Assembly (NCBI GenBank): GCA_951828515.1
Contig: OX639992.1
Coordinates: forward strand, 3,822,217-3,886,216
DNA from: an uncultured Poribacteria bacterium
GTDB lineage: Bacteria; Poribacteria; WGA-4E; WGA-3G
Direction of reading: 5' to 3'
DNA: 64,000 bases
The position numbers and the translations under genes were made by a program. Positions 45,006-52,785 of the stretch are shown one piece after another (position 1 is the stretch's first letter; each line of letters begins with the position of its first letter). The notes under the pieces were generated by a model. The model saw only the letters and a list, made by a program, of their open reading frames with translations. It was not told the DNA's origin and did not search any database.

Positions 45006-45087
45006 TGGCGGTCAGCGGTCAGCAGTCAGCAGTCAGAAAGAGATTGTTTCTGCTGATAGCCAACTATTGAAAGTTGATAGCCATAAA
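45006..45087 (+). repeat. Repeat B after aroB
   Basis: GCGGTCAGCGGTCAGCAGTC, AAAGAGATTG / TTTCTGCTGATAGCC. It lies between aroB and the FnIII/DUF6754-like gene. Confidence 0.6.
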
Positions 45088-45100
45088 TGAGGAATAATTT

Positions 45101-46246
45101 ATGATAAAAATAACTCAATGGATAGTCGTCTGCTTGGTTTTATGCGTTAGCGTTGGCATTGCCTTCAGTCAAGGACTTAGCCCACCGTCAAATGTCACGG
45201 CAGTGGACACCCCAAACGATGATGGCAGCAGCGTCACGATTAAGTGGGATGCCGCACCAGAGGATAGCGGTATCAGCGGATATCAAATCCTACGTCGAAT
45301 TGCAGGTGGTGGTCTCGAAGAAATTGGTGAGATGTTACCTGCTGGAACGACGACTTATGTTGACGCCACTATCGAGAAAGGGAACGTTTATGCCTACATC
45401 GTGCGTGCCGTTACCGAAACAGAGGCAACCGTAGATTCTAACGAAACTGCCCCAACTACAGGGACAGATGAATGGTTTCATACCGGTAGGATCCCGCTAT
45501 TTGTCGCCATGCTTCTTTTTGGTGCCGCAATTGTTTGGAACATCTATGATGCGAGAAGTGGTAAAGAGATATTTGTCCGCCGTATTCCTGGGCTCGAGGC
45601 AGTCGACGAAGCCATCGGCAGAGCTACGGAGATGGGACGCTCGATCCTCTACGTACTCGGATTAGGAGGCGTGAGCGGTCCCGCCACTATTGCGAGTATG
45701 ACGATTCTCGGGCAGGTAGCACGGCGAACAGCGGATTATGAAACGCCACTGCGTGTACCGTGCCGAGACCCGATTGTGATGAGTGTGGTGCGTGAGATGG
45801 TGAAAGCCTCTTATCTTGATGAAGGGCGTCCAGATGCCTACAATGAAGAAAATATTTTCTATCTCACTTCTGGCCAGTTCGCTTACGCTGCAGGCGTAGA
45901 CGGAATGATGATACGCGAGAAGCCCGCAGCAGTATTTCTACAAGGCACGTTTTACGCAGAATCGCTCATTCTTGCCGAGACTGGTAATTCCATCGGCGCG
46001 ATTCAGATTGCAGGAACAGATTCTGAGCATCAACTTCCGTTCCTAATCACAGCATGTGATTATACCTTGATCGGCGAAGAACTCTACGCCGCAAGTACTT
46101 ATTTGTCGAGGGAACCGATGCTACTCGGAAGCCTGAAGGGTCAAGACTGGGGAAAAGTCCTTATTTTCGCCAGTCTTGTGCTGGGCGTGCTTCTTGAACT
46201 ATCTGGTGTCAACTGGATCACAACACTCTTACAGCGGGTGGGTTAG
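45101..46246 (+). CDS. Exported fibronectin type III / DUF6754-like membrane protein
   Basis: 381 residues, AGGAA before the ATG. Signal peptide (WIVVCLVLCVSVGIAFSQG), one FnIII domain (~27-115, PSNVTAVDTPNDDGSSVTI and GYQILRRI), a TM helix (FVAMLLFGAAIVWNIYDA), then a mostly cytoplasmic-looking domain rich in small residues (GVSGPATIASMTILGQVARR) resembling DUF6754, and a second TM at the end. First gene of a tight four-gene operon. Function unknown. Confidence 0.75.
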   Translation: MIKITQWIVVCLVLCVSVGIAFSQGLSPPSNVTAVDTPNDDGSSVTIKWDAAPEDSGISGYQILRRIAGGGLEEIGEMLPAGTTTYVDATIEKGNVYAYIVRAVTETEATVDSNETAPTTGTDEWFHTGRIPLFVAMLLFGAAIVWNIYDARSGKEIFVRRIPGLEAVDEAIGRATEMGRSILYVLGLGGVSGPATIASMTILGQVARRTADYETPLRVPCRDPIVMSVVREMVKASYLDEGRPDAYNEENIFYLTSGQFAYAAGVDGMMIREKPAAVFLQGTFYAESLILAETGNSIGAIQIAGTDSEHQLPFLITACDYTLIGEELYAASTYLSREPMLLGSLKGQDWGKVLIFASLVLGVLLELSGVNWITTLLQRVG

Positions 46247-46254
46247 GAGGTATT

Positions 46255-46905
46255 ATGCGACGACAAGTTCCCTTAATTCTCTGCTTTGTTTTTGGGGTCG
46301 TGATGATGCTGACCCAGTTTAGTCCGCATTCCTTCTCGCAAGGCATCTACGAAGAAGTGCTCAGTTGGGCACTAATTATCTCCCCTTTTATGCTGGTATT
46401 AGGCACCGTGACGCTCATCCAAACCCACGTCGCGCGTATTCGCCGCCGGACTGAACATTGGCAGTATAGTTTTATTATATTTGCCGGGATTCTCCTGATG
46501 GTAGTCATCGGGATTCCCTTTGGACCACAACACCCGATCTTCGTATGGTTATTCAATAACGTCCAAGTCCCTATGGATGCGACAATGTTTTCCCTCCTTG
46601 CTTTCTTCATTGCCTCAGCGGCGTACCGCGCTTTCCGCGCTCGCACGTTTGAAGCCAGTTTACTTCTTGTCACAGCACTGATTGTAATGTTGGGAAATGT
46701 GCCAATCGGAGATCTCTTTTGGAACACCGTGCTATCAGGGTTACCTTGGGACAACGGTCTATCAGATACGAAACAGTGGATTTTAGATAACCCGAATCTA
46801 TCTGCGAGGCGGGGAATCATCCTCGGTGTCAGCTTGGGCGCCATATCGCAATCTATACGAATTCTTTTGGGAATTGAGCGCTCCTATCTGGGTGGAGGAG
46901 ATTAG
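46255..46905 (+). CDS. Polytopic membrane protein, second gene of the four-gene operon
   Basis: 216 residues with about six TM helices (LILCFVFGVVMMLTQF, WALIISPFMLVLGTVTLI, FIIFAGILLMVVIGI, and three more). AGGAGG stands 4 bases before the ATG, 8 bases after the previous stop. I recognise no family. The tight spacing makes it a likely partner of the FnIII/DUF6754-like protein. Confidence 0.75.
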   Translation: MRRQVPLILCFVFGVVMMLTQFSPHSFSQGIYEEVLSWALIISPFMLVLGTVTLIQTHVARIRRRTEHWQYSFIIFAGILLMVVIGIPFGPQHPIFVWLFNNVQVPMDATMFSLLAFFIASAAYRAFRARTFEASLLLVTALIVMLGNVPIGDLFWNTVLSGLPWDNGLSDTKQWILDNPNLSARRGIILGVSLGAISQSIRILLGIERSYLGGGD

Positions 46906-46907
46906 AA

Positions 46908-47723
46908 ATGCTTGAAAAACTTATGGACATCGACCGGCGAATTATCTTCATTTTGGTCGTATTGGCAGTCATTATTCCGACTTTGTTACCCATCAATTTG
47001 CCCATCTCGGTATCTGCACCGACGCGACAACTCCACGATTATATCAACGCGCTCCCCGCAGGATCGACTATCATGCTTGCATTTGACTATGGCCCCGCCT
47101 CTTTAGCGGAGCTCAACCCTATGGCAAAGGCACTCCTGAAACAGTGCTTTGATAAAGATGTCCGCGTCATCGGGATCACACTCGCACCAGAAGGCACGGC
47201 GATGGGAAGCACGCTAATACAGGAGATAGCTGATGAAACTGGGGCGATAGATGGCGAAGATTATGTGTTTCTGGGTTACCGTCCCGGTGAGGAACTGGTT
47301 ATCCTCGGTATGGGATCAGACATCGCCAGTGTGTTTGAGACTGACTACAATGGAAAACCCCTGGCAGATATTCCGATGATGACGAACGTCACCAACTACG
47401 ACCAAATTAGTCTCCTTATTGACTTAGCTTCTGGAAGTTCAACTGAGATATGGATTACTTATGCTAATGTGCGCTACAATCTACAAATTGCTGCTGGCGT
47501 CACTGGAGTCATTATCTCACAGATGTATCCGTACCTGCAAACCGGGCAATTGATCGGTCTGATTTCCGGGATCGCAGGTGCGGCTGAATATGAAACCCTG
47601 CTTGATGCACCGGCAAAAGGGATACTGTGGATCAATATTGAATCCTTTGTGCATCTGCTGATTGCTGGTTTAGTGGTAATCGGGAATATCGCTTTCTTTG
47701 TCCAACGGCGGAAAGAGGAGTAA
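46908..47723 (+). CDS. Membrane-anchored protein with periplasmic domain, third gene of the operon
   Basis: 271 residues: an N-terminal TM (IIFILVVLAVIIPTLLPI), an alpha/beta soluble domain (~35-235) with MLAFDYGPASLAELNPMAK and DVRVIGITLAPEGTAMG, and a C-terminal TM (LLIAGLVVIGNIAFFV). GGAGGAG precedes the ATG; 2 bases separate it from the previous gene. I do not recognise the soluble domain; it has a Rossmann-like strand order by eye. Confidence 0.75.
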   Translation: MLEKLMDIDRRIIFILVVLAVIIPTLLPINLPISVSAPTRQLHDYINALPAGSTIMLAFDYGPASLAELNPMAKALLKQCFDKDVRVIGITLAPEGTAMGSTLIQEIADETGAIDGEDYVFLGYRPGEELVILGMGSDIASVFETDYNGKPLADIPMMTNVTNYDQISLLIDLASGSSTEIWITYANVRYNLQIAAGVTGVIISQMYPYLQTGQLIGLISGIAGAAEYETLLDAPAKGILWINIESFVHLLIAGLVVIGNIAFFVQRRKEE

Positions 47724-47727
47724 ATTG

Positions 47728-48378
47728 ATGGAAGTTTTTGGCATTTGGGTTGCAGCGTTTTTGACGCTTTGTATCTATAGTTTTCTGTATCGTGATAACC
47801 CATTTTATCGGTTTGCGGAATACCTCTTCGTAGGTGTATCCGTTGGGTACGTATTCGTACTCACGACGCATCAAGGTTTTATTCCGTTGGCATGGAAACC
47901 TTTTTGGGCAGCTATAACCGGGGAATCGCTCATCGGTTTAATCAAACTGATTCCGATCTGCATCGGGTTACTCTTCTTTACGCGCTTTTCCACACAACAT
48001 CAGTGGCTGGTTCGTTATCCTATAGCTATTCTCATCGGTGCGGGTTCAGGACTCGCAATTCCGAATGTGTTGCGCGCAAATATTTTTGAGCAAACACGCG
48101 GAACCATTGAACCCTTCGCAGCGATTCATGCGGGCACACTCTCTGCTGGTGAAATTTTTGGTGCAATCCTCATGGTCATTGGAGTCGTTTGCACGCTTAC
48201 CTATTTTTTCTTCTCCATAGAACACCGAGGTCCTATCAAATGGGTTTCAAAAGTTGGTATCGCTTTCCTCATGATAGGGTTCGGTTCGGCATTCGGAAAC
48301 ACTGTTATGGGACGTGTCGCCCTGCTCATTCAACGTGTCGATTTCCTACTAAACGATTGGGGCGGCACAATCTTTTGA
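47728..48378 (+). CDS. Polytopic membrane protein, last gene of the operon
   Basis: 216 residues from the ATG at 47728 (GAGGAG 8 bases upstream; the frame extends to 47698 within the previous gene). About seven TM helices (WVAAFLTLCIYSFLY, LIGLIKLIPICIGLLFF, GEIFGAILMVIGVVCTL and others). No recognised family. The four genes 45101-48378 probably form one membrane complex. Confidence 0.72.
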   Translation: MEVFGIWVAAFLTLCIYSFLYRDNPFYRFAEYLFVGVSVGYVFVLTTHQGFIPLAWKPFWAAITGESLIGLIKLIPICIGLLFFTRFSTQHQWLVRYPIAILIGAGSGLAIPNVLRANIFEQTRGTIEPFAAIHAGTLSAGEIFGAILMVIGVVCTLTYFFFSIEHRGPIKWVSKVGIAFLMIGFGSAFGNTVMGRVALLIQRVDFLLNDWGGTIF

Positions 48379-48452
48379 CGTTTTTTAACTATTAAAGCGC
48401 AAGTTGCTAGTGTTCCGTCAACATTATCTTGACAGGTATTATTTCCTCGTAG

Positions 48453-48471
48453 GGGCGAGGTTACCTCGCCC
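48453..48471 (+). terminator. GGGCGAGG hairpin after the membrane operon
   Basis: GGGCGAGGT (48453-48461) pairs with ACCTCGCCC (48463-48471). It lies 75 bases after the operon stop and is preceded by GTAG. No T run follows, so it may be a repeat rather than a true terminator. Confidence 0.4.
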
Positions 48472-48573
48472 GATACAAAATCGGATATCTTTCATTTTAC
48501 AGTTGACTGAAAGTTTACGCTACAAAACTCTACGGATAATCAATCATCTGTGAAACTTTCTTCAGCGTACAAA

Positions 48574-48664
48574 ACTTGTAGCCCGTGATGAAATGGAGGG
48601 CGGATTTAAGAGAAAAGCCCTTAAGTCTAAATCCATGACGTTTAACCGCAAGGAAAATCAAAAA
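48574..48664 (+). repeat. Repeat A before the sugar epimerase gene
   Basis: TAGCCCGTGATGAAATGGAG, GGCGGATTTAAGAGAAAAGC, then GACGTTTAACCGCAAGGAAA and ATCAAAAAATG. AAGGAAAA is the RBS of the downstream ATG at 48665. Confidence 0.78.
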
Positions 48665-49507
48665 ATGAAAATCGGATATAGTACATGGGGGATGCCCACT
48701 GTCCCGATAGATACTGCCCTCTCCCATCTCGCCAATCTCGGATATGATGGCGTTGAACTCACCATCATCCCCCGTTTTACGACCGAACTCAGCACGCTTG
48801 ACGCTGCAGAACGGAAACGGATCGCATCCCTGTTCCAACAGCATAACTTGGCACTGCCGGCAATCGCGGCGCATTCCAGTCTGTTGGAAATAGATCCAGA
48901 AGCCCATGCGAAAAACATGTGGCGATTGAAAGGCGGTGTTGATTTGGCAGTTGAACTCGCGCAGGGAGACGAACCACCCGCTGTCAATACGACACCCGGT
49001 GGAAAGCCAGAGGAGTGGGAATCCAAGAAAGATTTCCTCGCAGAACGGGTCGGAGAACTCGTCGATTACGGGGCATCCCGCGGGGTCACTATCGCTATGG
49101 AACCCCATATCGGTGCGATCATTGATACGCCTGCGAAGGTGCTTGAACTCCTCGAAATTGTCAATTCACCGTATCTCAAAGTTAACTTCGACATCAGCCA
49201 TTTCGATATTGTCGGTATGACAACAGAAGAGACGGTATCAGCATTGGCACCCGTATCGGCACATACGCACGTCAAGGACCAGCGCGGCACTGCGCCCGAC
49301 CACGAATTCCTCATCCCCGGCGAAGGCCCTTTTGATTATGTCGATTACCTCAAGCGGATGCAAGCACACGGCTATGACGGATTTATCACTGCCGAAGTGA
49401 GTTTCATGGTGCAGGCACGAGAAGACTACGATCCACTCGCTGCCGCGACACTCTCCTACGAAACACTGGCGAACGCTTTTAAAGAAGCCGGAATCGAACG
49501 AGGATAG
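48665..49507 (+). CDS. Sugar phosphate isomerase/epimerase (AP-endonuclease-2 fold)
   Basis: 280 residues from the ATG at 48665, directly after the repeat A Shine-Dalgarno; the frame is open 24 codons further up through the repeat. TIM barrel: LANLGYDGVELTI near the start, VTIAMEPHIGAI (metal-binding Glu), VNFDISHFDIVG and HTHVKDQRG, and the C-terminal FDYVDYLKRMQAHGYDGF. It isomerises a sugar or polyol phosphate using a divalent metal; the substrate is unknown. The sulfatase gene starts 2 bases after its stop. Confidence 0.9.
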   Translation: MKIGYSTWGMPTVPIDTALSHLANLGYDGVELTIIPRFTTELSTLDAAERKRIASLFQQHNLALPAIAAHSSLLEIDPEAHAKNMWRLKGGVDLAVELAQGDEPPAVNTTPGGKPEEWESKKDFLAERVGELVDYGASRGVTIAMEPHIGAIIDTPAKVLELLEIVNSPYLKVNFDISHFDIVGMTTEETVSALAPVSAHTHVKDQRGTAPDHEFLIPGEGPFDYVDYLKRMQAHGYDGFITAEVSFMVQAREDYDPLAAATLSYETLANAFKEAGIERG

Positions 49508-49509
49508 CG

Positions 49510-50892
49510 ATGGAGACCACCCCGAACATCCTTTTTCTCATGACAGACCAACAGCGTTGGGACGCGATGGGTTGTAGTGGCGATTGGGTGCAGACCCCAT
49601 ACTTGGATCGAGTTGCCAGTGAAGGTACCCGATTCACAAACTGCGTCACCACATCACCCGTCTGTATCCCGACGCGACTCAGTCTGGCGACAGGTTTGTA
49701 TCCGCACAATACTCACGTCTGGAACAACATGAATCACCAGATGCCTGCCGAAACGCCGACATGGATGCAAGCCGTGCGTGATGCTGGGTATCGGACGAGT
49801 CTTTTCGGAAAAACGCACCTCCATCCACACAACGGTGATCTGCGCGAACGCGAAGGCTTAATGAATGCATACGGATTGGATGATGTGAACGAAATCGGTG
49901 GACCGCGGGCAAGTGCGAATGTGCTGTCCCACATGACGGCGATGTGGGAAGGAAAGGGTGTATGGGAGGCTTACCGCGCCGATTATCGCGAGCGGTTTAG
50001 CACAAAACCGCATCTCGTCCGCTCCTCGACGCTTGGACTTGAAGACTACGCCGATGTCTACGTCGGACAACAAGCGAAGCAATACCTCCAGAACTATGAA
50101 CGCGACGAACCTTGGTGCTGTTGGGTGAGCTTCGGTGGACCGCATGAACCGTGGGATACCCCGGAACCTTATGCCAGCATGTACGATCCTGAAGATATGC
50201 CGCCAGCGATCCCGCGTCCACCCGCAGGAGAACGCCCCAAAGGACATTTAGATAGACTCATGCAGCGCGTGAACCCGACGTTTGAACCCGGCGAAATAGG
50301 GAGACTTCGAGCGAATTACGCAGGCAATGTCACACTCATCGATGCCCAGATCGGAGAGATCCTTGGTGCCATTGAGGCACGCGGCGAACTCGAAAACACA
50401 ATCATTGTCCACACCTCCGACCACGGCGAAATGAACGGCGACTATGGACTCATCTATAAGAGTAACTTTCTTAACGGTGCCGTTCGGATCCCCCTACTCG
50501 TGCGAACCCCTGACAGCACAAACGCCCGGAGCGTTTGTGAGAGTCCAGTGGAATGGATTGACATCGGTCCGACGCTCGTTGAATTGGCAGGTGGCGAATT
50601 GGAGCATCGTCAATTCGGAAAATCGTTGTGTCCAGTGCTAACACAACCTGAAGCGACACACCGCGACTTTGCGATTTCGGAGGTAGAGGGTGAGATTATG
50701 CTCCTAAATCAGGAGTGGAAGGCTGCTCTCAACGCAGATGGCGAAGTTTACCTCTTGTTTGATGTGCGAAACGATCCCAACGAGATACAGAACCTCGCCG
50801 GTAGACCTGAAGTTGTGGATATTGAAAGGGTGTTGCGCCTGCAAATTTTAGAGAGACTTATGCAGACGCAACTGAATGAACCGTTTCGATAG
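49510..50892 (+). CDS. Sulfatase (formylglycine-dependent)
   Basis: 460 residues. PNILFLMTDQQRWDAMGC at the start holds the metal-binding Asp residues; SPVCIPTRLSLATG contains the C-x-P-x-R signature with Cys52 as the formylglycine site; GKTHLH and HTSDHGEMNG give the remaining active-site and metal residues. No signal peptide is visible, so it is either cytoplasmic or exported differently. It cleaves sulfate esters, probably from a glycan or other sulfated organic; adjacent to the sugar epimerase in one operon. A formylglycine-generating enzyme is not in the window. Confidence 0.94.
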   Translation: METTPNILFLMTDQQRWDAMGCSGDWVQTPYLDRVASEGTRFTNCVTTSPVCIPTRLSLATGLYPHNTHVWNNMNHQMPAETPTWMQAVRDAGYRTSLFGKTHLHPHNGDLREREGLMNAYGLDDVNEIGGPRASANVLSHMTAMWEGKGVWEAYRADYRERFSTKPHLVRSSTLGLEDYADVYVGQQAKQYLQNYERDEPWCCWVSFGGPHEPWDTPEPYASMYDPEDMPPAIPRPPAGERPKGHLDRLMQRVNPTFEPGEIGRLRANYAGNVTLIDAQIGEILGAIEARGELENTIIVHTSDHGEMNGDYGLIYKSNFLNGAVRIPLLVRTPDSTNARSVCESPVEWIDIGPTLVELAGGELEHRQFGKSLCPVLTQPEATHRDFAISEVEGEIMLLNQEWKAALNADGEVYLLFDVRNDPNEIQNLAGRPEVVDIERVLRLQILERLMQTQLNEPFR

Positions 50893-50893
50893 C

Positions 50894-51607
50894 TTAGGCT
50901 CTGCCGTAAACAGGGATAGCGGCACCGTTGATGACGGCGGCATCATCGGAAGTCAGGAAACATATTACCTTGGCGACATCAGCAGGGGCTACCCACCGGT
51001 CATGTTCCTCATCCGGCATGGCTTCCCGATTCGCGGGTGTGTCCATGATGCTCGGCATAATCGCATTGACGTTTACCCCCGAATCCATCACCTCAGCCGC
51101 CAACGACTCGGTCAAGGTGCGGACACCGCCTTTGGAGACACAATAGGCACTTAATCCAGCCTCACCTTTTAACCCAGCGCGTGCGGAAACGTTAATAATC
51201 TTGCCGGAGCCACGTTCGGTCATGTGTGGGATTACCGTTTTGCAACACAGGAAAACCGATTTGAGGTTAAGGTTCATCATAAAATCCCATCTGTCTTCTG
51301 CGAGTTCCGCAGTTGGGATCCCACCGACAAACCCACCAACGATGTTCACCAAGACATCCAGCGAACCGAATTTGGATAAGAATTCCTCGATGGTTTTCTG
51401 GACTTCGGCTTCCTCGGTGACGTTCGCAAAGAGGAATGTCACGTCTTCACTGAGTTCAGGATTGTATTCTTTGAAACTTTCGACTTCGTTCTCAAACAGA
51501 TAGGTAACACCGACAGTGTCGCCTTGTGCGAGATAGGCTTTGGTGACGGCACTCCCTAATATACCGGTGCCGCCGGTGATGAGTACGTTGCGGTTCTGTT
51601 TTGTCAT
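50894..51607 (-). CDS. Short-chain dehydrogenase/reductase
   Basis: 237 residues from the ATG at 51607 (GGAGAA 9 bases upstream; the longer frame to 51667 overlaps the next gene). LITGGTGILGSAVTK (NAD(P) binding), NIVGG, INVSARAG (catalytic Ser) and AYCVSKGG (Tyr-x-x-x-Lys). A classical SDR, closest in look to 3-oxoacyl-ACP/sugar reductases. Substrate unknown. It is convergent with the sulfatase gene, whose stop is 1 base away. Confidence 0.92.
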   Translation of the reverse strand: MTKQNRNVLITGGTGILGSAVTKAYLAQGDTVGVTYLFENEVESFKEYNPELSEDVTFLFANVTEEAEVQKTIEEFLSKFGSLDVLVNIVGGFVGGIPTAELAEDRWDFMMNLNLKSVFLCCKTVIPHMTERGSGKIINVSARAGLKGEAGLSAYCVSKGGVRTLTESLAAEVMDSGVNVNAIMPSIMDTPANREAMPDEEHDRWVAPADVAKVICFLTSDDAAVINGAAIPVYGRA

Positions 51608-51663
51608 TTTTAAAGTTCTCCATTTATTTAGTAGTTGTGTATATAACTTTGCCTGAAAATGTT

Positions 51664-52653
51664 TCACATAACCCCGATACCGGGGCGGTTTGGTAGTATC
51701 AATTTGCCCTTATCAAGGGTTACACCGGTGTACGGATCGTTTGCAATGAGCAGATGACCATCGAGATCGGCATAGTCTACGAGAGGTGTCAGGTGTGCGG
51801 CGGCGGTGATACCGAGCGAACTCTCTATCATACAGCCCACCATAACAGACAAGCCGTGTGCGCGAGCAACACTTATCATGCGGTATGCCTCAAGCAATCC
51901 GCCACACTTGACGAGTTTGATATTGATACCGTCGACACATTCAGCGAGAACCGGAATATCACTTGCGCGTTTGACGCTTTCATCGGCAATAATCGGTAAT
52001 TCTGAGTGTTCACGAACAAACTTGAGTCCCGCCAGATCACTGGGTTTTGTCGGTTGCTCCACCAATTCGACACCATACCGAGCGAGGTCGCGAATTTTGC
52101 GAACAGCCTCCTTCGGGGTCCATGCTGTATTCGCATCGACGTAAATGGGTTTATCTGTGACCTCGCGAAGTTTCTGGATTATCTCAATATCCTGCGGTGT
52201 ACCGAGTTTGACTTTCAGAATCGGATATGTTTCAGCACGCTGGGTTTTCTCTGCCATCACCTCAGGCGCATCCAGTCCAATGGTAAACGCTGTACAAGGG
52301 GTCTTATGAGGGTTGAGTCCCCAGAGTTGATAAAGAGGAACGCCGAGCTTTTTACCGAGTCGATCGTGCAGTGCCATATCAATAGCGGATTTTGCGGCGT
52401 AATTGCCGCCGAGCGTTCCCTCGACAACCTCCATCACATCGTGGATTGCATCGAGGTCTTTGGGAAGTACTGATCCAATAGTTTCCAACGCTACGCTCAC
52501 CGTCTGAACAGTTTCACCGTAAAACCGAGCCGGCGCAGTTTCACCGATACCACCATCGAGTGCTACAGAGATTACCTGTCGGAACGCATCTGTCGCGCGA
52601 CGCGCAATCTTGAACGGATGCTCGAGCTGTAAATCTGTAATCTGAGTTTTCAT
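51664..52653 (-). CDS. Enolase-superfamily protein, dipeptide-epimerase-like
   Basis: 329 residues. Muconate-lactonizing subgroup with the K-x-K pair Lys147/Lys149 (LKVKLG), metal ligands Asp173 (YVDAN), Glu199 (ELVEQ) and Asp224 (IADES), the second base Lys246 (INIKLVK), and the D-x-D of dipeptide epimerases (Asp296/Asp298, ADLDGH). Probably epimerises L-Ala-D/L-Glu or another dipeptide in cell-wall recycling, consistent with the amidase gene next upstream. RBS from repeat A. Confidence 0.88.
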   Translation of the reverse strand: MKTQITDLQLEHPFKIARRATDAFRQVISVALDGGIGETAPARFYGETVQTVSVALETIGSVLPKDLDAIHDVMEVVEGTLGGNYAAKSAIDMALHDRLGKKLGVPLYQLWGLNPHKTPCTAFTIGLDAPEVMAEKTQRAETYPILKVKLGTPQDIEIIQKLREVTDKPIYVDANTAWTPKEAVRKIRDLARYGVELVEQPTKPSDLAGLKFVREHSELPIIADESVKRASDIPVLAECVDGINIKLVKCGGLLEAYRMISVARAHGLSVMVGCMIESSLGITAAAHLTPLVDYADLDGHLLIANDPYTGVTLDKGKLILPNRPGIGVM

Positions 52654-52776
52654 TATACCTCGCGGTTTTTCAATTTTTCCTCGCGGTTCGGTCAGGTGAA
52701 TTTAGGGTATGCCGTTCTCTGACGTATATCTGAAGAAATACCCAAGCAAAACCCTTCCATTTCATTACGGGCTACA
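52654..52776 (-). repeat. Repeat A, full copy with interrupted 5' half
   Basis: Minus strand: TAGCCCGTAATGAAATGGAAG, an inserted GGTTTTGCTTGGGTATTTC piece, ATATACGTCAGAGAACGGC, and two tails (CCGCGAGGAAAAATTG, CCGCGAGGTATAATG). Confidence 0.7.
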
Positions 52777-52785
52777 CGCTTCCGT

